Counted from the first letter of the stretch, positions 16,886 to 26,556 are shown. The stretch: 64,000 bases of DNA from Thermohalobaculum sp039822785 (GCA_039822785.1 JBCBMO010000003.1:495712-559711), one strand, 5' to 3'. Notes: generated by a model from the letters alone, not told the origin. A program made the numbers and translations.

Positions 16886-18301
16886 CTACTCCGCCGCCAG
16901 CGGCGGGCGGACGTCGTCCGGGATTGGGCAGACATAAGGCTCCGCCACCAATCGGGCGGCATGGTCGGCCTTCGCCGCCGCAAGCAGGGCCGGATCGGAG
17001 ATCACGTCGGTGGCCGTCGCGGCCATGACCTTCGCGGCATAGGTCATGCCCTTCTGCGCAAAGGGGGCCATCCCCTGCGCCACCATCTGCCAGGTATGCA
17101 GCACCGTACCGACCGCGCAGGTGGCCACACGAGCCTGCACCGTGGGTGTCTTCCAGCTGACGTCGCCCACATCGGTGGAGCCGTCGCCGCCGCCCTGTGG
17201 CGTGTCCAGCGGCACCACACCGTCGCAGAGCGCCTGTCCCGGCTGCGGCGCGAGGCCCACGCGCCGGAAGCTCGCGGCGATCTCCTCGGGCGTGATGGTC
17301 TTCTGGATCTCGCGCGCGAAGGCCTCGTCCTCGGCATCGAAGGGCACAGGGCCAAGATGGTCGAGGTGGCGCTGCATCGCCTCCTCGAGCGGGCGGTTCG
17401 CGAGCAGGTTGGAGACGCCGGAGAAGATCGTCGCCTCGACCCGGGTCTCGGTCATCAGCGCCGCGCCCTCCGCGATCTTACGCACGCGGGCGATGAGGCT
17501 CTGCATCTCCGACAGGGTCTTCGCACGGACGAGCTGGCGCACGGTCGCGCGTGCCTGCACGACGTTGGGGGCAGGCCCGCCGGCGTCGAGATACGCGTAG
17601 TGGACGCGCGCCTCGTCCGGCATGTGCTCGCGCATATAGTTGACGCCGATGTTCATGAGCTCGCAGGCATCGAGGGCCGAGCGGCCCAGTTCCGGCGCGG
17701 CGGCGGCATGCGCGGCCTTGCCGGTGAAGGTGAAGTCGATGCGCGTGTTGGCGAGATTGTCCGCCCGGTTCACGGCGGTGAAGGTCGCCGGATGCCAGGA
17801 GATCGCGGCGTCCACGTCATCGAACAGGCCCGCGCGCACCATGTAGGTTTTGGCCGCGCCGCCCTCCTCGGCCGGGCAGCCATAGTAGCGGATCGTGGCC
17901 CTTGTCCCGGTCTCGGCCAGCCAGTCCTTGACCGCGGCGGCGGCCATCAGCGCGCCGGCGCCCAGCAGGTTGTGGCCGCAGCCATGGCCCGCCCCGCCCT
18001 CCTCGACCGGGTCATGGGTGGCAACGCCGGGCTTTTGGCTGAGGCCGGGCAGCGCGTCGTACTCGCCAAGGATCGCGATGACCGGGCCGCCCTCGCCCGC
18101 TTCCCCGATCACGGCAGTGGGGATGCCGGCGGCGTTCTCGGTCACGCGGAACCCTTCGGCGCGTAGCATCGCGGTGTGCTCGGCGCAGGACTTGCGTTCG
18201 GCATAGAGGAGCTCCGGCGTGTTGAAGACACGGTCGGAGAAGGCCGCGTAGTCACCGTGACGCTGCTCGACCAGCGGCCAGACGGGATCGGTGTTGCTCA
18301 T
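16886..18301 (-). CDS. M20-family amidohydrolase, AbgB-like
   Basis: A 471-residue metallo-amidohydrolase of the M20D type that resembles the p-aminobenzoyl-glutamate hydrolase subunit AbgB. The metal site is seen in GAGHGCGHNLLGAG and ISWHPATF, with the glutamates in YYGCPAEEGG. It is the last gene of the peptide operon; its start overlaps the stop of the upstream ATPase gene by four bases (ATGA). It would hydrolyse an amide or peptide bond of the substrate brought in by the importer. The exact substrate is unknown. Confidence 0.9.
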   Translation of the reverse strand: MSNTDPVWPLVEQRHGDYAAFSDRVFNTPELLYAERKSCAEHTAMLRAEGFRVTENAAGIPTAVIGEAGEGGPVIAILGEYDALPGLSQKPGVATHDPVEEGGAGHGCGHNLLGAGALMAAAAVKDWLAETGTRATIRYYGCPAEEGGAAKTYMVRAGLFDDVDAAISWHPATFTAVNRADNLANTRIDFTFTGKAAHAAAAPELGRSALDACELMNIGVNYMREHMPDEARVHYAYLDAGGPAPNVVQARATVRQLVRAKTLSEMQSLIARVRKIAEGAALMTETRVEATIFSGVSNLLANRPLEEAMQRHLDHLGPVPFDAEDEAFAREIQKTITPEEIAASFRRVGLAPQPGQALCDGVVPLDTPQGGGDGSTDVGDVSWKTPTVQARVATCAVGTVLHTWQMVAQGMAPFAQKGMTYAAKVMAATATDVISDPALLAAAKADHAARLVAEPYVCPIPDDVRPPLAAE

Positions 18302-19311
18302 GGGGTGGCTCCTTCAGCTCGCTCACGCCAGCGCAGGCAGGCGACCCGCCGGCCGGCGCCCGCCTCTTCCAGGACGGGACGATCGCTGAGGCAGGCAGCG
18401 GCGACAATCGGGCAGCGGGGGTGGAAATGACAACCCGAGGGCGGGTCGAGCGGCGAGGGGATCTCTCCCTTGATCGGCGCGAAGTCGCGGCGGCGCTGAT
18501 CGAGCCGCGGGGCCTCGGCCAGCAGCGCGGCGGTGTAGGGGTGGCGCTGCGCGGCAAAGAGCGCCTCGGTCGTGCCCTCCTCGACGATGCGGCCGAGATA
18601 CATAATCGCCACGCGGTCGGCGATGTGCTCCACCACGCCGAGATCGTGGCTGATGAAGAGGTACGTGAGGCCCAGGTCCTCCCTCAGGTCCGTGAACAGG
18701 TTCAGCACCTGCGCCTGGATCGAGACATCGAGCGCCGCGATCGCCTCGTCACAGACCAGAAACCGCGGCTTCACCGCCAGCGCCCGGGCGATGCCGATAC
18801 GCTGGCGCTGCCCGCCGGAGAACTGGTGCGGATACCGCCGCTTGAGCGAGGGGTCGAGGCCGACCTTCGCGAGGATCTCGTCGATGTACCCCGGCAGCGC
18901 GCGCTGGCTGACGATCCCGTGGACATGCGGCGCTTCGCCCACGATCTCCTCGACGCGCATGCGGGGGTTCAGCGAGGCATAGGGGTCCTGGAAGATCATC
19001 TGGATCGCCATGGTGGCCGCACGCCGCGCCGCGGGGCTCATGCGGGCCACGTCCTCACCCTCGAAGAAGAGCTGGCCCTCGGTCGGTTCATGGATGCCGG
19101 CGACCACGCGGCCGAGGGTGGACTTGCCGCAACCCGACTCGCCCACAAGGCCGACGACCTCGCCCGGCGCGATCGCGAGCGAGACGTCGTCGACGGCATG
19201 CACCGTCTCCTCTGCAACATCTGCCCCAAGCCGCGCGGCGATCTTGCCGGCAACGTCCAGCCGCTTGACGAAGCGCTTGGAGATCCCGCGCATCTCGAGG
19301 ATCGGGGTCAC
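18298..19311 (-). CDS. Dipeptide/oligopeptide ABC transporter ATP-binding protein, DppF-like
   Basis: A 337-residue ATPase with Walker A GESGCGKSTLGRV, signature FSGGQRQRIGIARAL and Walker B LVCDEAIAALD (the usual glutamate-proline-threonine/serine replaced by EAI), and the oligopeptide-family C-terminal Cys cluster CHFHPRCP. The Walker B region reads DEAIAALD where most paralogues have DEPVSALD, a conservative variation that leaves the catalytic glutamate. Its GTG start overlaps the stop of the DppD-like gene (GTGA). Confidence 0.92.
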   Translation of the reverse strand: MTPILEMRGISKRFVKRLDVAGKIAARLGADVAEETVHAVDDVSLAIAPGEVVGLVGESGCGKSTLGRVVAGIHEPTEGQLFFEGEDVARMSPAARRAATMAIQMIFQDPYASLNPRMRVEEIVGEAPHVHGIVSQRALPGYIDEILAKVGLDPSLKRRYPHQFSGGQRQRIGIARALAVKPRFLVCDEAIAALDVSIQAQVLNLFTDLREDLGLTYLFISHDLGVVEHIADRVAIMYLGRIVEEGTTEALFAAQRHPYTAALLAEAPRLDQRRRDFAPIKGEIPSPLDPPSGCHFHPRCPIVAAACLSDRPVLEEAGAGRRVACLRWRERAEGATP

Positions 19312-20273
19312 GGCACCCCTCCGATGCGGGGGTGGTGGCAGCGATAGGCGCGGTCGCCATCGGCGGAGATCCTGGGCGCCTCCATGCAGGCGGGGTCGGC
19401 ATGCTCGCAGCGGGCGCGAAAGGCGCAGCCTTCGGGCAGCGACAGGACGTTGGGCGGCATGCCGGGGATCTGGCGCAGGCGCTGGCCGCGCGGATTGGCC
19501 GACGGCGCCGAGCCGAGCAGGCCGACCGTGTAGGGATGCGCCGGGCGGTCGATCACGTCGTCGGTCGCGCCCTGCTCGACGACGCGACCCGCATACATCA
19601 CTGCGATGCGGTCGGCGAGCCCGGCGACCACGGCCAGGTCATGCGTGATCCAGATGAGCGCCGTGCCGCTGTGCCGGCAAAGCGCCTGCGCCTCATGGAT
19701 GATTTGCGCCTGGATCGTGACGTCGAGCGCCGTGGTGGGCTCGTCCGCAATGATGAGCGCGGGCTCGTTCAGAAAAGCGATGGCGATCGCCACCCGCTGG
19801 CGCATGCCACCCGACAGCTCGTGCGGATAGGCGCGCAGCCGCTCCTCCGGCGAGGGGATGCCGACCTGGCCCAGCGCGTCGCGGGCGCGCCGGTGGGCGT
19901 CGTCCCGGTCGATACGGTCGTGGGCCTGGATCGCCTCGATCATCTGGGTGTCGATGCGCAGCACCGGGTTCAGCGTCATCATCGGGTCCTGGAAGATCAT
20001 CGCGATGCGGTTGCCGCGGATCGCCCGCATGGCAGCCTCCGACGCGCCGACGAGCTCCTCTCCCTGGAAGCGGATCGACCCCTCCACGACCCGCCCGGGC
20101 GGGTCGATCAGGCCCAGGATGGAAAAACCGGTGATGGATTTGCCCGATCCGCTCTCACCGACCAGGCCCAGCACCTCGCCGGGGCCGACGGTGAAATCGA
20201 CGCCGTCCACCGCCTTCACCACGCCCGCGCGGGTGAAAAAATGCGTCCTGAGCCCCGTGACCGCCAGCGTCAT
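19308..20273 (-). CDS. Dipeptide/oligopeptide ABC transporter ATP-binding protein, DppD-like
   Basis: A 321-residue ATPase from ATG 20273; the longer frame reading upstream is antisense-like and overlaps the permease gene. It has Walker A GESGSGKSITGF, signature LSGGMRQRVAIAIAF, Walker B ALIIADEPTTALD and the C-terminal CAFRARCEHADPAC cluster that may bind an iron-sulfur centre in family members. Its start and the permease stop share ATGA. Forms a heterodimer with the DppF-like ATPase. Confidence 0.93.
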   Translation of the reverse strand: MTLAVTGLRTHFFTRAGVVKAVDGVDFTVGPGEVLGLVGESGSGKSITGFSILGLIDPPGRVVEGSIRFQGEELVGASEAAMRAIRGNRIAMIFQDPMMTLNPVLRIDTQMIEAIQAHDRIDRDDAHRRARDALGQVGIPSPEERLRAYPHELSGGMRQRVAIAIAFLNEPALIIADEPTTALDVTIQAQIIHEAQALCRHSGTALIWITHDLAVVAGLADRIAVMYAGRVVEQGATDDVIDRPAHPYTVGLLGSAPSANPRGQRLRQIPGMPPNVLSLPEGCAFRARCEHADPACMEAPRISADGDRAYRCHHPRIGGVP

Positions 20274-21190
20274 CGCTTGAGCCTCGGGTTGAGGACATCG
20301 CGCAGATGGTCGCCCACCAGGTTGATGGTCACGACGGTGAGCAACAGCGCCAGCCCCGGGAAGACCGAGATCCAGTAGCGCCCGGACATCATGTATTCGA
20401 AGCCGTTGGCGATCAGCACGCCGAGGGAGGGCTCGGTCTGCGGCAGGCCGACGCCCAGGAAGCTGAGCGTCGCCTCGAGCGCGATGGCGCTGGCGACCTG
20501 CACGGTGCCCACCACGATCAGCGGCGCCAGGCAGTTCGGCAGGATGTGGCGGAACACGATACGGCCATGCGACAGGCCGAGGCAGGCGGCGGCCTCGACA
20601 TATTCCTTGCGCCGCTCCACCAGGGCCGAGGCGCGGACCGTGCGCGCATAATAGGCCCACTGCGCCACCACCAGCGCCAGGATGATCTTGTCGATACCCT
20701 TGCCGAGGATCGCCACCAGCATCAGCGCCACCAGCGTCGCGGGAAAGGAGAGCTGCAGGTCCACCACCCGCATGATCACCGTCTCGACCCGCCCACCGGC
20801 ATAGGCTGCGATAAGGCCGACCCCCATGCCGATCAGAAGCGCGATGAAGCCCGAGGTGACCCCCACCGCCAGCGAGATGCGCAGCCCGTAGAGGATGGCG
20901 GAGAACAGGTCGCGCCCCGCCCCGTCGGATCCCAGCCACATGGTGTAGCCGGCGAACGCCTGCGACCCCGGCGGCAACCGGCCGTCCAGCACGTCGACCT
21001 GTGCGAGGTCATAGGGGTTCTGCGGCGTAATCCACGGTGCCAGCAGCGACAGGGCGATGATGAGCGACAGCAGCACCAGCGCAGCCGTCGCCACCTTGCT
21101 CTCGAAGAACTCCGAGGCGAAGCGCCGGAAGGGGGTCTCAACCGCTGCCCGCGCCTCCTCCGGCTGGCCCTCGCTGCTGAGATCGCTCAT
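20270..21190 (-). CDS. Peptide ABC transporter permease, DppC-like
   Basis: A 306-residue inner-membrane permease with the family's N-terminal oppC-like helix (FFESKVATAALVLLSLI), and the permease coupling motif EAAACLGLSHGRIVFRHILP in residues about 185-205. It starts within the stop of the DppB-like gene (ATGA) and ends within the start of the DppD-like gene. Pairs with the DppB-like protein to form the channel. Confidence 0.93.
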   Translation of the reverse strand: MSDLSSEGQPEEARAAVETPFRRFASEFFESKVATAALVLLSLIIALSLLAPWITPQNPYDLAQVDVLDGRLPPGSQAFAGYTMWLGSDGAGRDLFSAILYGLRISLAVGVTSGFIALLIGMGVGLIAAYAGGRVETVIMRVVDLQLSFPATLVALMLVAILGKGIDKIILALVVAQWAYYARTVRASALVERRKEYVEAAACLGLSHGRIVFRHILPNCLAPLIVVGTVQVASAIALEATLSFLGVGLPQTEPSLGVLIANGFEYMMSGRYWISVFPGLALLLTVVTINLVGDHLRDVLNPRLKR

Positions 21191-22164
21191 GAGCGCTGAT
21201 CCTGCAGCCGGACCCGGGGGTCGAGGATCGAATAGACGATATCGACGATCAGATTGATCAGCACGAAGAGCAGGACCACGACCATCAGATACGCCACCAC
21301 CACCGGGCGATCGAGCTGGATGATGCTATCGATCAGGAGCTTGCCCATTCCGGGCCAGGCGAAAATCGTCTCGGTGATGACGGAGAAGGCGATGAGCGCC
21401 CCGAACTCGAGCCCGATCACCGTGACGATCGGGATCATGATGTTCTTCAGGACATGCACGAAGACGATGCGCCGGGTCGAGAGGCCCTTGGCCCGCGCGA
21501 ACTTTACGTAGTCCTGGCCCATCGCCTCACGCACCCCGGCGCGGGTGAGCCGGATCGCAAGCGCGATATTGGTGAGCGCGAGGTTGAGGGCTGGCATCAG
21601 GATGTGGCTCCAGCCGTCGCGCGTGGCCAGCGACGTCTCGATGCCCAGGATCACCGCCGTGTCCCCGCGCCCGGTCGAGGGCAGCCAGCCCAGCATGACC
21701 GCGAAGACCATGATGAACATCAGCCCGACCCAGAAGGTCGGCAGCGAGAACCCCAGGATCGAGCCCGCCATGATCGTCCGCGAGGCGATGCCATCCGGGT
21801 AGAGGCCCGCATAGAGGCCCAGGGGAATGCCGATGACCAGCGCCATGACGAGCGAGGCGAAGGCCAGCTCCAGCGTCGCGGGCATATGCGCGAGGATGAG
21901 CTTCAGCGCCGGCTCGCCGAAGATGAAGGAGCGGCCCAGATCCCCCTCGAGCGCGCCCATGAGAAAGCGCCAGTATTGCTCGTGGATCGGCCGGTCGAGG
22001 CCGAGGCGCGCGATCGCCTCGGCGATGTCCTGCTGGTCGGCATCGGGGCTGACCAGCATGTCGATCGGGTTGCCGATGACGTTCACGCCGAAGAAGACGA
22101 TCACCGACATCAGGAAGACGACGAAGACCGCCTGCATCAGACGACGGATGATGAAGACTGTCAT
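21187..22164 (-). CDS. Peptide ABC transporter permease, DppB-like
   Basis: A 325-residue permease beginning MTVFIIRRLMQAVFVVFLMS and carrying the DppB coupling motif DYVKFARAKGLSTRRIVFVH. It lies 73 bases after the binding-protein gene and overlaps the next permease gene by four bases. Together with the C-type permease it makes the pore of the importer. Confidence 0.93.
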   Translation of the reverse strand: MTVFIIRRLMQAVFVVFLMSVIVFFGVNVIGNPIDMLVSPDADQQDIAEAIARLGLDRPIHEQYWRFLMGALEGDLGRSFIFGEPALKLILAHMPATLELAFASLVMALVIGIPLGLYAGLYPDGIASRTIMAGSILGFSLPTFWVGLMFIMVFAVMLGWLPSTGRGDTAVILGIETSLATRDGWSHILMPALNLALTNIALAIRLTRAGVREAMGQDYVKFARAKGLSTRRIVFVHVLKNIMIPIVTVIGLEFGALIAFSVITETIFAWPGMGKLLIDSIIQLDRPVVVAYLMVVVLLFVLINLIVDIVYSILDPRVRLQDQRS

Positions 22165-22237
22165 CGCGCGTCCCCTACCACTGGCGGGGGGAAGGCGCGG
22201 GCAGCATGCCGCCCGGGCCCGGCCCGCCAGGCGGGCG

Positions 22238-23818
22238 TCAGTCCTTCACCACACCGATGGCGAGCGTGTACTCGTCCGTGCGGGGGACGTAGCTGATGCC
22301 CTTGCGCGAGCCCCAGGTGTTCACCTGGAAATGCGTCGGGATAATCGCGACGTTCTCCATCGCCATCTCGGTCGCCTCGGCGAGCAGGATCTGGCGGATC
22401 TCGTCGTCCACCGTCCGAAGCGCCTCCTCGATCTTCGCGTCGATGGCGGGATCGGAGTGGCGACCGCGGTTGGACGCGCCGAAGCCGCGGTCCGGATCAT
22501 GGGTCGCGATCAGCGATTTCAGCGGCGAGGAGGCCTCCCCCGATCCCGCACCCCAGCCCACGAGCACGAAGCTGAACTCCGGCAGGCCGCCCTCCGCGCC
22601 GCGGGAGGCACGGCTGAAGTAGACCGAACGCGGCATGGTCTCGACCGACATGTCGATGCCGATGCGGGTCAGCATCTGGCCGATGGCCTCGGCGATCTTG
22701 GCGTCGTTGATATAGCGGTCGTTCGGCCCGTGTATCGTCATCTTGAAGCCGTCCGCATAGCCGGCCTCGGCTAGCAGCGCCTTGGCACCCGCGGGGTCGT
22801 AGGCGACCGGTGAAAGGTTCTTCGACACACCGAAGAAGCCCTCGGGCAGGAGCTGGCCGGCGGGGATGGCCACGCCCTCCATCACGCGCTCGACGATGGC
22901 GTCGCGATTGATCGCCATGCTGATCGCCTTGCGCACGCGCACGTCCATCAGCGGGTTCTTGATCGCGCTGCCGTCCTTGGCGCTCACGAAGGGCGAGGCC
23001 TCGCGAAACTGGTCCATGTGCAGGTAGATGACGCGGTTCGAGACGCCCTGGCTGAGCGTGACATCGTCCCGGCCCTGCAGCGTCGTGATGTCGGTCGTCG
23101 GCACGCCCGAAATCAGATCCACATCGCCGGCTAGCAGCGCGGCGACGCGCGTCGGCGCGGACTTGATCGGGCGGAACTCAACCTCGCTCCAGATCGGCTT
23201 CTCGCCCCAGTAGTCGTCGTTGCGCGCCAGCACGATCGACTCGCCCGGCTTGTAGGAGACGAACTTGTAGGGCCCCGAGCCGATCGCCGCGGTGCCGGCG
23301 TTGAACGCCTCGGTCGTGGCCGCGCAGCCGACTTCGTCGGACACGATCGGCACGGTCGAGACATCGTTGGCCATCAGCGGATAGGGCGCTTCGGTTTTGA
23401 AGTGCACGGTGAAGTCGTCGATCTTCACCGCCGTCTTGCCCTTGGTGTAGATGCTGAAGCTGGAGGGCGAGTTCGGCACGTTCGGCGCCCGCTCCCAGGT
23501 GCAGATCACGTCATCGGCGGTGAACGGCGAGCCGTCGTGGAAGGTAACCCCCTCACGCAGCTTGAACTCCCAGGTCAGCTCATCGATGGGCTGCCAGGAC
23601 ACCGCGAGGCCGGGTTCGAGCTGCTGACGCTCGTTCTGCAGAATGAGGCGACCGAAGATATGCCGCGCCATCGCGTTGTTGGGGCCAAGGTTGTGGAAAT
23701 GCGGGTCGATCGCGGTCGGCTCGGAGGCAAGGCCGATCGTCAGCTTCTCGGCCGAGGCGGCGCCGGCCGACAGCGCGATGATCGCGACCGCACTGAGGAA
23801 CGTCATCCGGTTGCGCAT
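22238..23818 (-). CDS. Periplasmic peptide-binding protein, DppA-like
   Basis: A 526-residue family-5 solute-binding protein with signal peptide (MRNRMTFLSAVAIIALSAGA, cleavage after ASA), the family stretch FHDGSPFTADDVICTWERA and YINDAKIAEAIGQMLTRIGI. The start ATG 23818 was chosen because AGGGAGA lies seven bases upstream and it gives a normal signal peptide; a longer reading adds 27 arginine-rich residues. It delivers the ligand to the DppBCDF channel. Hydrolases on either side suggest an N-acylated or modified peptide, which is inference. Confidence 0.92.
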   Translation of the reverse strand: MRNRMTFLSAVAIIALSAGAASAEKLTIGLASEPTAIDPHFHNLGPNNAMARHIFGRLILQNERQQLEPGLAVSWQPIDELTWEFKLREGVTFHDGSPFTADDVICTWERAPNVPNSPSSFSIYTKGKTAVKIDDFTVHFKTEAPYPLMANDVSTVPIVSDEVGCAATTEAFNAGTAAIGSGPYKFVSYKPGESIVLARNDDYWGEKPIWSEVEFRPIKSAPTRVAALLAGDVDLISGVPTTDITTLQGRDDVTLSQGVSNRVIYLHMDQFREASPFVSAKDGSAIKNPLMDVRVRKAISMAINRDAIVERVMEGVAIPAGQLLPEGFFGVSKNLSPVAYDPAGAKALLAEAGYADGFKMTIHGPNDRYINDAKIAEAIGQMLTRIGIDMSVETMPRSVYFSRASRGAEGGLPEFSFVLVGWGAGSGEASSPLKSLIATHDPDRGFGASNRGRHSDPAIDAKIEEALRTVDDEIRQILLAEATEMAMENVAIIPTHFQVNTWGSRKGISYVPRTDEYTLAIGVVKD

Positions 23819-23885
23819 GGTGGTCTCCCTGTCGCTGCGACGGCGCGTTCGAGCGCGCCGCTCTCCCTCGACGCTAAGTCGCCGC

Positions 23886-23917
23886 GGCGCCGGCGCCAAT
23901 CGCGAAATGCCGGCGCC
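23886..23917 (-). promoter_or_regulatory. Intercistronic hairpin between deacylase and binding-protein genes
   Basis: GGCGCCGGC (23886-23894) and GCCGGCGCC (23909-23917) form a perfect 9-base stem with a 14-base loop in the 165-base gap before the binding-protein gene. There is no U-run. It could be a weak terminator, a processing site or a promoter-proximal stem of the binding-protein message; which one cannot be told from sequence. Confidence 0.45.
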
Positions 23918-23983
23918 CCGCGCGATTGATGCGCGGTTGACGCGCGAAACATCCGGTCTGCCGCTTTCGACGTCAGAGGGTGC

Positions 23984-24964
23984 TCAACCGACGCGCTCCG
24001 CGAGCCGAACGGCGGTCTGGCCAGGCCAGAGACGCTTGGACGGCATCACGAGCATGCAGTCATCCACCGGGGTGACGACGGGGCGGTCGCCATCATGGCC
24101 GATCACCGTCCCCGCGGCGGCAATCACCTCGCCCCCGGTATAGGGTCCGGCAAACCGGAAGGCGTCGGTTTCGATCGTCACTACCTCACGCACCCGCCAT
24201 ACGCGCTGCTGCATGCGCCACGCCCCCGGCGGGCTGGGGGCGCGGTAGGCGGCGGTCATGTCATCGCTGGCGACGCCGGCCTGTACCAGGAACCGCGCGA
24301 CCGCCTCCTCCGCCAGGGCGCCGGCCCCGGCGGCCCAGTGCTGCCCGCACTCGATCAGGACGGCCGCGGCGCCGGCATCCGGGTCGTCGAAAGCACCGTA
24401 ATCGCGCATCCGCTTGCCCGCCGCATGGCCGCTATCGGCGATGATGGTCTCCGGCACGCCGATCCCGCGCGCCAGTGCCACGCCCTTGTCATGACGCCCG
24501 GAGAGCGCGACCGCAGGCGCTGTATGCTGCATCGAATGCACGTCGAGCAGCAGGTCGACGCCGGCTAGCGCCGGTCGGATCTGGCGCGCCCGGCGCAGCT
24601 CGACGCTATCGCGCGGACCGTCGAGCACGTCGGCACCCCAGACCCGGTTCATGTCCTCGTCGACCCAGCGCGTGGCATTGGGGTCGCCCGGGTCGAAGGC
24701 TTCGTAGGCGGCGATGTTGGCGAAGAGGAAGCTGACCCGCCCCGCGCTCGGCCGGAAACCCCCGGCGAGCAGCCGGTCGAGCGCGATGGCACCGCAGGGC
24801 TCGTTGCCATGGACGATGGCGCTCACCATCAAATGCGGGCCGCGACGTCCGCTGTCGAAGCGGTGAAGGTAGGGCACCCCTGTGCCGCCATCCGCCCAGC
24901 GCCTGATATCCGGCGGGCCCAGTTCGACGGGATATTCGTTCGGGATCTCGATCTTTTGCGTCAC
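23984..24964 (-). CDS. Succinylglutamate desuccinylase/aspartoacylase-family deacylase
   Basis: A 326-residue zinc carboxypeptidase-fold hydrolase. The zinc site is visible as SAIVHGNEPCGAIALD (HxxE) and LLLDVHSMQH (second histidine), with the catalytic glutamate in AAAVLIECGQHW. GTG 24964 is taken as the start because it gives a compact protein of family length; the frame upstream runs into the divergent M81 gene on the other strand. It is first in line with the peptide importer and probably removes an acyl group from the imported amino acid or peptide. The substrate is unknown. Confidence 0.85.
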   Translation of the reverse strand: MTQKIEIPNEYPVELGPPDIRRWADGGTGVPYLHRFDSGRRGPHLMVSAIVHGNEPCGAIALDRLLAGGFRPSAGRVSFLFANIAAYEAFDPGDPNATRWVDEDMNRVWGADVLDGPRDSVELRRARQIRPALAGVDLLLDVHSMQHTAPAVALSGRHDKGVALARGIGVPETIIADSGHAAGKRMRDYGAFDDPDAGAAAVLIECGQHWAAGAGALAEEAVARFLVQAGVASDDMTAAYRAPSPPGAWRMQQRVWRVREVVTIETDAFRFAGPYTGGEVIAAAGTVIGHDGDRPVVTPVDDCMLVMPSKRLWPGQTAVRLAERVG

Positions 24965-25010
24965 TGCCCGCCTCGCTACCGTATCGGTGACGCATGAGAG
25001 GGAGGCCGCG

Positions 25011-26549
25011 ATGGCGCCGCGCATCGCCCTGCTGGGAATGATCCTTGAATCCAATCGTTTCGCGGCGCCAGCGACAAGGGCCGACTTCGAGAGCCTGACC
25101 TGGCTGGAGGGCGCGGCGCTGATGGCCGAGGCGCGGGCGCCGCGTCCCGTGCTGGCGACGGAGTTCGCCGCCTTCGTGCACGCCATGGATGCGACCGGCC
25201 CCTGGACACCCCTGCCCTGCCTGCTCGCCGCAAGCCACCCCGCGGGCCCAGTCGAGGAGGCGGTGTTCGAGGAGGCAGCAGTTCGCATGGAGGCACTGCT
25301 CGCCGCCGGGGGCCCGGTGGACGGAGTGCTCATTTGCAACCATGGCGCAATGGTCGCGACCCATCTCGACGATCCCGACGGCGCGCTCGCGCAGCGCGTG
25401 CGCGCCGCCGTTGGACCGGAGGCACGGATCGTCATGACCCTCGATCTGCACGCCAATGTCTCCGCGGCGATGGTCGATGCCGTCGATCTGGTGGTCGGCT
25501 ACCGCACCAACCCGCATGTCGACATGATCGAGCGCGGCGAGGAGGCGGCATTCTCGCTACGCCGGATGCTGACGCCGCAGGCGCCGCGCCCGCGACGGGC
25601 TCTGATCAAGCCGCCGCTCACGCCGGCCTCGGTGACGCTGCTGACCGCCGAGGGCCCCTACGGCGCGTTGATCGACCTCGGCCAGCGGCGACAGGCGGAG
25701 ATGGGCGGGGCGATCCTGAACGTCTCGATCTTCGGCAACTTCGTCTTCTCCGACACCCCCGACAACACGCTCTCCGTCGTCGTGACGGCGCGGGCCGAGC
25801 AGGCGGCGGCGGATGCGCTGGCGAACGAACTGGCGGAGGCGGCCTGGTCCATGCGCGAGCGGTTCACACGCCGGCTCACACGCCTGGAGGACGCCGTCGC
25901 CCTGGCGATGGAGCGCGTTCGGACGCCCGTGATCTTCTCGGACGCGGGCGACAATCCGGGCGGCGGCGGCTCCGGTCGCACCACCGAGTTGCTCGCGGCG
26001 CTGTTGGCCGCGGGCGCGCGTGACACCCTGTACGGCAGCTTCTACGATCCGGATCTCGCCGCCGATGCGCACCGCGCGGGGGTGGGGGCTCGGCTGACGG
26101 CACGTTTCAACCGCAGTCGGACCGACGCGGCATGGGAGCGATGGGACCTGCCCCTCGACGCAGAGGCCGAGGTCGTCGCCCTGCATGACGGCAACGTCGT
26201 GGGCGAACGCGGGATTACCGCCGGGCGGCGGCTCCACCTCGGCCCCACCGCAGCACTGCGCGTGGGCGGCGTGACGGTGGTGGTCATCTCCGACCGCACG
26301 CAGACCGCAGACCCGGTCTTCTTCCGGATGCACGGGCTCGACATCGCCGCCGCGCGCACGGTCGTCGTCAAGTCGCGGGGTCATTTCCGGGCTGGCTTCA
26401 GCGCGTGGTTCGACAGTGATCAGGTCTACGAAGTCGACACCGCCGGTCTGACGTCACCCGTGCTCGAGCGCTGGGCGTTCGAACGCCTGCCGCGCCCCTG
26501 CTACCCGCTGGACCCCGAGACGTCGTGGGACCGGGCTAGGGACGGCTGA
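25011..26549 (+). CDS. M81-family metallopeptidase, MlrC/microcystinase C-like
   Basis: A 512-residue member of the MlrC family (peptidase M81), known for cleaving the linear products of microcystin degradation; most relatives act on unknown peptides. The N-terminal half has the metal site around LICNHGAMVA and MTLDLHANVS, with VVGYRTNPHVDMIERG; the C-terminal half has the MlrC-type DAGDNPGGGGSGRTTELLAA. The start ATG 25011 follows GAGAGGGAGG. It is divergent from the deacylase-importer operon with only 46 bases between, so the two probably share a control region. Confidence 0.88.
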   Translation: MAPRIALLGMILESNRFAAPATRADFESLTWLEGAALMAEARAPRPVLATEFAAFVHAMDATGPWTPLPCLLAASHPAGPVEEAVFEEAAVRMEALLAAGGPVDGVLICNHGAMVATHLDDPDGALAQRVRAAVGPEARIVMTLDLHANVSAAMVDAVDLVVGYRTNPHVDMIERGEEAAFSLRRMLTPQAPRPRRALIKPPLTPASVTLLTAEGPYGALIDLGQRRQAEMGGAILNVSIFGNFVFSDTPDNTLSVVVTARAEQAAADALANELAEAAWSMRERFTRRLTRLEDAVALAMERVRTPVIFSDAGDNPGGGGSGRTTELLAALLAAGARDTLYGSFYDPDLAADAHRAGVGARLTARFNRSRTDAAWERWDLPLDAEAEVVALHDGNVVGERGITAGRRLHLGPTAALRVGGVTVVVISDRTQTADPVFFRMHGLDIAAARTVVVKSRGHFRAGFSAWFDSDQVYEVDTAGLTSPVLERWAFERLPRPCYPLDPETSWDRARDG

Positions 26550-26556
26550 GGCAGGG

